Position numbers and translations under genes: made by a program. The notes beneath the pieces were generated by a model, which was given only the letters and a program-made list of their open reading frames with translations, had not been told where the DNA came from and ran no database searches. DNA of 36,712 bases from Meiothermus rufus DSM 22234 (GTDB lineage Bacteria > Deinococcota > Deinococci > Deinococcales > Thermaceae), in the NCBI RefSeq assembly GCF_000423425.1, contig NZ_AUHY01000026.1, forward strand, positions 1 through 36,712. The letters are read 5' to 3'. Position 1 is the stretch's first letter. Each line of letters starts with the position of its first letter. Below are positions 30,717-36,712 of the stretch, piece by piece.

Positions 30717-32447
30717 CTAGCCCTCGATCACAATGGGCAGGATAACCGGGTTGCGTCCGGTGTTTTTGGTGATGAATTTCTTCACCGGGTAGTAGATGTC
30801 GTCGCGAATCTCCTCCAGGCGCTTTTTCTCCCGGATACCCCGGTAAAGGGAGTCCAGGGCCATCTTGCGCACCTCGCCCAAAAGGCGCTCCCCAGCCTTG
30901 ACAAATCCCTTAGAGATCACCTCCACCAGCGGTTCCCGGCTGACCAAAGCGGTAATGACCACCACTCCCTCTGCGGCCATGTGGTTGCGATCCTCCAGGA
31001 TTTCGTCGGTGATATCGCCCACCCCCAGCCCGTCCACATAGAGCTGGCCGTGGGGCACTTTACCGTCGAACTCGATGTTTTGAGCGGTCAGCTTGATGAG
31101 CCGTCCGTTCTCGGGAATCAGGATTTTCTCTGGGGGTTGGGGGAGGCTCTGGGCCAGCCATTTCAGGTTGACCTGGTGGCGGATTTCGCCGTGCCAAGGG
31201 AGCAGAAACCTGGGCCGGGCCAGGTTCAGCACCATCTTCAGCTCCTCGTGACTAGCGTGGCCCGAGGCGTGCACACGGTAGCGCGGTGGATAGAAGACAT
31301 AGGCCCCCAGCGCATACAGCTTGTTGATCACGTAATTGACCGCTTCTTCGTTGCCAGGAATGGGGCTGCTGCTGAGGATGACCGTATCGCCCTCACGGAT
31401 GCTCATCTTGGCGTGTGTGCCAGTGGCCAGACGGGCCAACACCGCTTCGGGCTGCCCCTGGGAGCCGGTGGTGAGTACCAGTACCTGCTCGTCGGGTAGG
31501 TCTTTGATTTCGTCTAGGGTGTAGAAGCGGTCCTTTTGGCGAAAGTAGCCTAGCTCGAGGGCGATCCGGGCATATTTGAGCATGGAGCGCCCCTCCACCG
31601 CAACCTTCCGCCCGTATTTCTCTGCTGCCGTGACCACCGACTGGATGCGGTGGATGTGCGAGGCAAAGGTGGTCACAAAGATGCGGCCTTTAGCGGCGCC
31701 GATCACCTTGTCCAGCTCGGCGGCCACCTCGCTTTCGCTGGGAGTGATGCCAGGCCGTTCGCCGTTGGTGGAATCAATGATGAGGCAGAGAACCCCCTCG
31801 CTCCCGGCCTGGGCGATTTTTTCCAGGTGGGAGGTCTGGCCGTCGATGGGCTGCTCGTCGAGCTTGAAGTCGCCGGTGTGCACAATTAGACCGATGGGGC
31901 TGTGGATGACCATGCCGAAGTTGTCGGGGATGGAGTGGGTCATGCGGAACAGGTCGAGCTGGAAGTAGCGCCCCATGGAGATGCGGTCGTCGGGAGAGAC
32001 CTCTTTGAAGTGAAAGTCTCCCGGATTAATCCCGAACTCCTCTAGCTTGGCCCGAACCAGTCCCAAGGTAAGCTTGGCCCCGTAGACCGGAACCTTGGGC
32101 AGCTGGGGGAACAGATAGGGTAAGGCCCCGATGTGATCCTCGTGGCCGTGGGTTAGAACCCAGCCTTTGATCAGGTTCTTGTTCTGGATCAGATAGTCGA
32201 TGCGGGGAATGACGATGTCCACACCCAGCATATGGGCCTCGGGAAAAGCCAGGCCCCCGTCGATGATGAACATCTCGTCCTCGTATCGTATGGCGGTGAT
32301 GTTTTTGCCGATCTCGCCCGTTCCGCCGAGGAAGACAATCTCCACGACGCCATCGGGCTTACCCAGGAGGATGGGCCCTTTGGCTTTGGGCCGTTCCTGC
32401 CGCCGGCGCGGCCCCCGGGGTCGGCTAAAAGGGGGGGTGTTGTTCAT
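30717..32447 (-). CDS. rnj: Ribonuclease J
   Basis: From the ATG at 32447 (AGGAG seven bases before) the protein has 576 residues. A basic Pro/Arg N-terminal tail of about 30 residues comes before the metallo-beta-lactamase domain with FLGGTGEIGKN, THGHEDHIGALP (H100, H102, D104, H105) and HTGDFKLD. The beta-CASP insert has STNGERPG and TTGSQGQPEA. ASGHASHEELKMVL and LPWHGEIRH complete the active site, and a C-terminal dimerisation domain follows. It is a 5'-3' exonuclease and endonuclease in mRNA decay and rRNA maturation. It lies 78 bp after pnp in the same direction, which joins the two main decay nucleases. Confidence 0.96.
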   Translation of the reverse strand: MNNTPPFSRPRGPRRRQERPKAKGPILLGKPDGVVEIVFLGGTGEIGKNITAIRYEDEMFIIDGGLAFPEAHMLGVDIVIPRIDYLIQNKNLIKGWVLTHGHEDHIGALPYLFPQLPKVPVYGAKLTLGLVRAKLEEFGINPGDFHFKEVSPDDRISMGRYFQLDLFRMTHSIPDNFGMVIHSPIGLIVHTGDFKLDEQPIDGQTSHLEKIAQAGSEGVLCLIIDSTNGERPGITPSESEVAAELDKVIGAAKGRIFVTTFASHIHRIQSVVTAAEKYGRKVAVEGRSMLKYARIALELGYFRQKDRFYTLDEIKDLPDEQVLVLTTGSQGQPEAVLARLATGTHAKMSIREGDTVILSSSPIPGNEEAVNYVINKLYALGAYVFYPPRYRVHASGHASHEELKMVLNLARPRFLLPWHGEIRHQVNLKWLAQSLPQPPEKILIPENGRLIKLTAQNIEFDGKVPHGQLYVDGLGVGDITDEILEDRNHMAAEGVVVITALVSREPLVEVISKGFVKAGERLLGEVRKMALDSLYRGIREKKRLEEIRDDIYYPVKKFITKNTGRNPVILPIVIEG

Positions 32448-32525
32448 GCTAACTCCTGAATAGGTTGGCTCGAGGCCCACGACCGCCCCTGCTGGCCTCC
32501 TGCAGAAGGGCACAGGGCCCCGAGG

Positions 32526-34670
32526 CTAACGCTTGGCCGGGGGCTTGCGCGGAGCGATCAGGCCCTCGAGCTCCGGACGAATCAGATCTACCCGGCCCTG
32601 CTCGTCAATCTGGTTGACCTTGACCTTGATTTTCTGGCCCAGTTTCAGCACATCTTCCACCTTGGCCACCCGTCCTTGGGCTAGCTGGCTGATGTGCAGC
32701 AGGCCGTCTTTGCCCGGTAGAATCTCCACGAAAGCGCCAAAGTTGGTGATGCGGGTGACGGTGCCCTCGTAGATTTCACCCACTCTGGCCTCGGCCGTCT
32801 GGCTCAGGATGCGGGCCTTGGCCTCCTCAGCGGCCGCCGCATTGGCACTGTAGAGGCGGATGGTGCCGTCCGGCTCGATGTCGATTTCCACCCCCAGCTC
32901 CTCGAGCTGGCGGATGTTTTTGCCCCCTGGCCCGATAATGCCCCCGATCTTCTCGGGGTTGACCTTCAAGGTTAGAATACGTGGCACATGGGGTTTCATT
33001 TCAGCACGGTGGGTGGGGAGGGCAGCCTCCATCAGCCCCAGGATGTGCAGTCGGGCCTCGCGCGCCTGGAGCAGCGCAGCCCGCATGACATCGGGGGTCA
33101 GCCCCTTGATCTTGATGTCCATTTGCAAGGCGGTTATGCCGTCGCGGGTGCCCGTCACCTTGAAGTCCATATCGCCCAGGGCATCTTCCAGCCCCAGAAT
33201 ATCGGTGAGCACCACCGCCCGCTCGCCCTCTTTAACCAGGCCCATGGCTACCCCGGCCACGTGCTTCTTCAGGGGTACCCCGGCGTCCAGCAGGGCCAAG
33301 CAGCCCGCGCAGACGGTGGCCATGCTAGAAGAGCCGTTCGACTCTAGCACATCACCCACCACCCGGATGGTGTAGGGGAAGTCCTCCCGGGAGGGCAGCA
33401 CGGCCCTTAGGCCGCGCTTGGCCAGGTTGCCGTGGCCCACCTCCCGCCGGCTGACCCCCCGCAGGCGCCGCACCTCGCCGGTGGCGTAGGGGGGGAAGTT
33501 GTAGTGCACCAGGAAAGGCTCTTCGGTCTCGAGGCCCAGGTCGTCTACGAGTTGGGCATCCCGCCCGGTGCCCAGGGTCACCACTCCCAAGACCTGGGTC
33601 TCGCCCCGGGTAAAGATGGCCGAGCCATGAGCCCGGGGCAGCACATCGGGCTCGATCCAGATGGGGCGCACCTGGGTGGGGGTGCGGCCATCCGCGCGTT
33701 TGCTCTCTTCCAGAACCAGGCGGCGTAGCTCCTGCTTGACGACCTCATCGAAGCCCTCAGCCACCAGCCTGCGGCGCTCGAGGTCCACGGTGCCGTCCTC
33801 CTGGGGAGGTACGAACTCCTGCAAAAGGGCCTCGGCAAAAGCCTCCAAGGCTTTGGAGCGTTCCCCTTTAGCTGCCGTCTGCAGCACCTGGGAAAGCCCC
33901 TTTTCTATGGCCCGCTGGTAGAGAGCAGCCTGGGTTTCGGCCTCTAGCTTAGCCGGTGGGGTAAAGGCGAACTTCTCTTTGCCCTCCTCGGCCCGCATCT
34001 GCTCCTGGATTTCCAGAATGGGCTGCATGCTTTGGTGGGCGAACTCGAGGGCCTCGACCAACCGCTCTTCCGAGACCTCCTGGGCTGCTGCTTCCACCAT
34101 GATGATGGCCTCTTTAGAACCAGCCACCACCAGGTCAAGCTGGCTTTCCTCCTGGGCGGTGGGGTTGAGCACCAACCGGCCTTCCTTCAGGCCCACCCGT
34201 ACCGCGGCAATGGGCCCCTCCCAAGGGATGTCCGAGAGCATTAAGGCCGCGCTAGCCGCGATGGGCCCCAGGATATCCGGGGTGTTTTCCTGATCGGCAG
34301 AGAGCACCGTCAGGATAACCTGAACCTCGTGTCGGAAGCCCTTGGGGAAAAGGGGCCGGATGGGCCGGTCGGTTAGCCGGGCGGAGAGAATAGCTTTTTC
34401 ACCCGGTCGCCCCTCACGCCGCATAAAGCTGCCGGGGATACGTCCAACGGCATAGTGCCGCTCCTCAAACTCCACGGTCAGAGGGAGGAAGTCGGCCTGA
34501 ATGGGGGCCTCTGAAGCCTGGGCGGTAGCCATGACCACTGTTCCGCCGTAGCGCACCCAGACCGAGCCGGAGACCTGCTTGGCGTATTTCCCTGTCTCGA
34601 TGGTTAGCGTGCGGCCCCCCACATCCACGCTGTAGCGCTTGCCTTGGGGTTGTGTGTTGCCTTCAATCAT
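32526..34670 (-). CDS. pnp: Polyribonucleotide nucleotidyltransferase (PNPase)
   Basis: The ATG at 34670 follows AGGAG and gives 714 residues, normal for PNPase. Two RNase PH-like domains, with [25 protein letters not shown] (first) and [20 protein letters not shown] (second), are joined by a helical domain. KH ([18 protein letters not shown], near 568) and S1 ([27 protein letters not shown], near 630) domains finish the chain. It degrades RNA 3'-5' with phosphate. The rpsO-pnp order is conserved in many bacteria. A long upstream frame to 34880 is the mRNA leader. Confidence 0.97.
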   Translation of the reverse strand: MIEGNTQPQGKRYSVDVGGRTLTIETGKYAKQVSGSVWVRYGGTVVMATAQASEAPIQADFLPLTVEFEERHYAVGRIPGSFMRREGRPGEKAILSARLTDRPIRPLFPKGFRHEVQVILTVLSADQENTPDILGPIAASAALMLSDIPWEGPIAAVRVGLKEGRLVLNPTAQEESQLDLVVAGSKEAIIMVEAAAQEVSEERLVEALEFAHQSMQPILEIQEQMRAEEGKEKFAFTPPAKLEAETQAALYQRAIEKGLSQVLQTAAKGERSKALEAFAEALLQEFVPPQEDGTVDLERRRLVAEGFDEVVKQELRRLVLEESKRADGRTPTQVRPIWIEPDVLPRAHGSAIFTRGETQVLGVVTLGTGRDAQLVDDLGLETEEPFLVHYNFPPYATGEVRRLRGVSRREVGHGNLAKRGLRAVLPSREDFPYTIRVVGDVLESNGSSSMATVCAGCLALLDAGVPLKKHVAGVAMGLVKEGERAVVLTDILGLEDALGDMDFKVTGTRDGITALQMDIKIKGLTPDVMRAALLQAREARLHILGLMEAALPTHRAEMKPHVPRILTLKVNPEKIGGIIGPGGKNIRQLEELGVEIDIEPDGTIRLYSANAAAAEEAKARILSQTAEARVGEIYEGTVTRITNFGAFVEILPGKDGLLHISQLAQGRVAKVEDVLKLGQKIKVKVNQIDEQGRVDLIRPELEGLIAPRKPPAKR

Positions 34671-34982
34671 GCTAGCTCCTGATTCTAAGAGCGCTGAACG
34701 CGCTTGTTGCCTAAGCCAGACCCTTTCCGTACCAACCCCGGGCGCACAGAATGGGGTGCGGGGTGGGCGGGAGGCTCGCCGTGAGCGCGGGGGGACGGTG
34801 TGGGCGCAGACATTGTTGTGAACTTTCAAGCGGGGTTGCTTTCCCGACCCCGCTGGCCGAGTCAGCCTCATTCTACACAATAAGCTACGTCCAGGGGTTT
34901 CCCCAGACGTAGCCTCGAGCCAAACCCTTGCGAGTGGCCGGACTCACCTACACCGTGAGGGGCCGTAGGAGCGAGAAGGGGT
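34671..34982 (-). other. rpsO-pnp intergenic region with several stem-loops
   Basis: These 312 bases hold no gene. They contain the terminator-like hairpin after rpsO (34884-34913), an 8-bp stem AGCGGGGT/ACCCCGCT at 34829-34836/34847-34854, and a 5-bp stem AGCGC/GCGCT at 34690-34694/34700-34704 just ahead of the pnp ribosome-binding site. In other bacteria the pnp leader is folded, cut and bound by PNPase for self-control; the stems here would suit that, but no direct match to a known leader is claimed. TAGAAT occurs on the minus strand at 34875-34870 as a possible -10 without a clear -35. Confidence 0.5.
34884..34913 (-). terminator. Terminator-like hairpin after rpsO
   Basis: GCTACGTC (34884-34891) pairs with GACGTAGC (34906-34913), and an inner GGGG/CCCC stem closes on TTT. 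On the minus strand the hairpin is followed by TTATTGTGT, partly U-rich. It could stop part of the rpsO transcript or define its processed 3' end. Confidence 0.65.
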
Positions 34983-35252
34983 TTATTTGCGCAGACCGAG
35001 CTTCTCGATGAGCGCTTTGTAGCGGGCCTTGTCCTTGCTTTCCAGGTACCGCAGCAGGCGCTTGCGCTGCCCAACCAGGATGAGCAGACCGCGCTTGGCG
35101 GCCATGTCCTTTTTGTTTTCGGTAAGGTGGGTGGAAAGGCGGTTGATGCGCTCGGTGAGCAGGGCGACCTGCACCTCAGTGGAGCCGGTATCGCCAGGCT
35201 TTTGGGCGTATTGCTCGATTACGCGGGTCTTATCTTCTTTAGTAAAAGGCAT
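34983..35252 (-). CDS. rpsO: 30S ribosomal protein S15
   Basis: The 89-residue protein has the full S15 sequence pattern: [39 protein letters not shown] and [24 protein letters not shown]. It binds 16S rRNA early in small-subunit assembly. The ATG has AAGGAG upstream. It is transcribed from a near-consensus promoter inside the end of the MFS gene. Confidence 0.98.
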   Translation of the reverse strand: MPFTKEDKTRVIEQYAQKPGDTGSTEVQVALLTERINRLSTHLTENKKDMAAKRGLLILVGQRKRLLRYLESKDKARYKALIEKLGLRK

Positions 35253-35316
35253 GGATTGCTCCTTGTCGGGTGGGCCGCAGTCTTTTGACCGTGGCCTCCT
35301 CGTGGCTTAAGGCCAA

Positions 35317-36483
35317 CTAGCAAGTATAGGGCTGCCGGCGGGTAGGGTCAAGTAGAAACAACACTAGGGCTAGCCCAGCAAACCCGGCTGCGGTGAAGAA
35401 GGCCACCTGGGGGTCGAACTGTTGCCACAGAAAGCCGAAGAGAGCACTAGCCGGCAGCAGGAGAAGGCCCACCAGGGTGTGGTAGAAACCAATGGCGCTG
35501 GCTTTTTCCTCGGCGGGGATGATCTGGGCCAGATAAGCCCGGCTGCTGCCCTCGAAGGCCGCACTGTAAAGTGCATACAACATGAACAGGGCGATGCCCT
35601 GCCAAGCTGCAAAGCTAAATCCAAACCCTAGGTACACCAGGGCATACAAAGCGAAGCCTCCCAGTACCAGGTGTCGGGCCCCCACCCGGTCGCCCAGAAC
35701 CCCCAGGGGGTAGGCCATAAGGGCATACAGCAAATTGTAAAGGGTATATACCAGGGTAGACTGGGCTGCGCTGAGGCCCAGGTCGCTAAGCCGCAGAATC
35801 AGGAAGGCGTTGGAGGCCAGTCCTAGGGTATAAATTCCGCTGACTAACAGGAACCAACGGTACTGAGGTGAGAAGTTGGAGAGCCGTAAAGGGGGTAGGG
35901 GTCTGGCCAGGCCCCGTTTTTCCCTCAAGAAGAGTAAAAGAGCGGTGGCCAGGAGGGCCGGGAGGGCCGAGACCCAGAACACCCCGCGAAAATCCAGCAG
36001 GGGCAGAAGCAAAAAGGCCAGAAGTGGGCCCAGGGTGGCACCCAGGCTGTCCATGGCCCGGTGGAAGCCATAGGCGCGACCGTAGGTTTCCTGGGGGGTT
36101 ACCTCGGCGATCAGGGCGTCTCGAGGTGCCGTGCGCACCCCCTTGCCCACCCGGTCCAAAAAGCGGTAGGCCAGCACCATCCAGGGGGCCGTGGCCAGAG
36201 CCAGCATGGGGCGCAGCAAGGCAGGGAAGCCGTAGCCAAAGAGCAGCAAGGGCTTCCTGGCGGCGATGCGGTCGGATACCCGTCCCCCTACGACCTTGAA
36301 AAGACTAGCGGTGGCTTCAGCGATGCCTTCCACCAGCCCCACTACCGTGGTCGAAGCTCCTAGGACGCCGGTGAGGAATAGGGGCAGGAGGGGGTAGATC
36401 ATCTCGGAGGCGATATCGGTGAACAGGCTGACTGCGCCTAGAAGGTAGACCTCGAGGGGTAGCTTCTTCTTCACGGCCCTCAC
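35317..36483 (-). CDS. MFS transporter
   Basis: From a GTG at 36483 the protein has 388 residues and about 11-12 membrane helices. It begins KKKLPLEVYLLGAVSLFTDIASEMIYPLLPLFL, the typical first helix of a widespread MFS subfamily, and has GGRVSDRIAARKPLLLFGY after helix 2 and DRVGKGVRTAPRDALIAEV, a conserved loop. The substrate is unknown. The IS-like sequence begins only about eight bases upstream, so starts farther up (36525, 36585) lie within the insertion and are unlikely. A GTG at 36474 is also possible. The native promoter has probably been displaced by the insertion. Confidence 0.85.
   Translation of the reverse strand: MRAVKKKLPLEVYLLGAVSLFTDIASEMIYPLLPLFLTGVLGASTTVVGLVEGIAEATASLFKVVGGRVSDRIAARKPLLLFGYGFPALLRPMLALATAPWMVLAYRFLDRVGKGVRTAPRDALIAEVTPQETYGRAYGFHRAMDSLGATLGPLLAFLLLPLLDFRGVFWVSALPALLATALLLFLREKRGLARPLPPLRLSNFSPQYRWFLLVSGIYTLGLASNAFLILRLSDLGLSAAQSTLVYTLYNLLYALMAYPLGVLGDRVGARHLVLGGFALYALVYLGFGFSFAAWQGIALFMLYALYSAAFEGSSRAYLAQIIPAEEKASAIGFYHTLVGLLLLPASALFGFLWQQFDPQVAFFTAAGFAGLALVLFLLDPTRRQPYTC
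35323..35351 (-). promoter_or_regulatory. Strong promoter of rpsO
   Basis: On the minus strand TTGACC (35351-35346), a 17-base spacer and TATACT (35328-35323) form a near-consensus sigma-A promoter. It lies within the last codons of the MFS gene, so transcription would start near 35316, giving a leader of about 64 bases with its own ribosome-binding site. Confidence 0.8.
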
Positions 36484-36488
36484 TTTAC

Positions 36489-36712
36489 TGCTGTAGGAGT
36501 TACGCAGTTGCAGTTGACTGGACATTCTTCTGTGTGCTAGGAGGAGAGTGCTTAGCCAAGCTTCTCCAAAGGGGGTGATGCCCATGAACCCACCGAAGTG
36601 CGATGACCTGGACTACATCCACTTTCTCATCGCCGCTCAGCGGGTCTTCACCTGTACCGAGGCCGCTCGCTGTAGTCCAAAGGAGAAGAGCCCTCCCGCC
36701 CATGATGCCTTT
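36489..36712 (+). mobile_element. Left part of an insertion sequence, cut by window edge
   Basis: Starting near CTGTAGGAGTTACGCAG (36491-36507) the sequence changes to a 90-base non-coding lead into a transposase gene (36584). The lead has the position and character of an IS terminal region. The exact tip, the family and the target duplication cannot be determined because the right end is outside. Confidence 0.6.
36584..36712 (+). CDS. Transposase N-terminus, DDE family (IS701-like), cut by window edge
   Basis: Forty-three codons are visible from the ATG at 36584, which follows GGGGGTG by about six bases; an ATG at 36578 is too close to that site. The start MNPPKCDDLDYIHFLIAAQ and the following RVFTCTEAARC with PAHDAF match from memory the N-terminus of IS701-like DDE transposases in Thermales and relatives. 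The catalytic part is beyond the window, so intactness is unknown. It is divergent from the MFS gene. Confidence 0.7.
   Translation, partial: MNPPKCDDLDYIHFLIAAQRVFTCTEAARCSPKEKSPPAHDAF

Noticed and set aside
36484-36585. Longer N-terminus of the MFS gene starting at 36525 or 36585
   Set aside because: That sequence belongs to the adjoining insertion sequence, and the first membrane helix already begins just after 36474.
1-36712. CRISPR arrays, prophage genes, rRNA or tRNA genes
   Set aside because: No regularly spaced repeats, phage structural genes or recognisable rRNA/tRNA sequences were seen.

Overview
The window looks like a chromosomal piece from a member of the Thermaceae, most likely Meiothermus or a close relative. 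The evidence is high GC, very dense gene packing with ATGA/GTGA overlaps, frequent GTG starts, -10 boxes placed six to eleven bases before start codons (leaderless transcripts, common in Deinococcus-Thermus), a LysW-like zinc protein, an alkyltransferase-like protein of the Ala type known from Thermus, and a CrtD-like carotenoid desaturase. The species call is inference; no rRNA or tRNA gene is visible.

Layout. Both edges are cut insertion sequences: the 5' part of an HTH transposase at 1-223 (minus) and the first 43 codons of a DDE transposase at 36584-36712 (plus). 322-1414 (minus) holds a DNA alkyltransferase-like protein and a TetR regulator. 1527-6332 (plus) is a probable operon of a membrane-anchored phospholipase D-like protein, maf, mreC, mreD and penicillin-binding protein 2 (cell elongation). 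6329-11708 (minus) runs from a PP2C phosphatase and a membrane Ser/Thr kinase with a C-terminal propeller to two peroxiredoxins and a carotenoid desaturase. A 597-residue protein of unknown function (11731-13524, plus) diverges from the phosphatase across a shared, symmetric -10 region. An MFS exporter, ybaB and recR follow, with a 390-base structured, gene-free element between ybaB and recR that resembles a non-autonomous IS200/IS605 derivative.

16314-17298 encodes two roadblock/LC7 proteins and a DUF3467 protein. 17374-20719 has an S9 peptidase, a 58-residue LysW-like protein and an LCP-family protein. glyS (21066-22595) is preceded by a clear T-box riboswitch. From 29229 down to 22581 (minus) lies a long co-directional cluster: nfeD, floA, a Pro-rich membrane protein, phoH, ybeY, dgkA, a CorC-type transporter and cdd. 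aroE and yigZ run the other way from a strong leaderless promoter. The right end is an RNA-processing cluster on the minus strand, rpsO, pnp, rnj (RNase J), preceded by an MFS transporter whose upstream region is interrupted by the right-hand IS.

Most genes are core Thermales functions. The parts most worth following up are the phosphatase/kinase/597-residue-protein locus, the structured element before recR, the LysW-like protein without the usual tail, the AQ-type alkyltransferase-like protein and the operator-like palindrome on the peroxiredoxin promoter.
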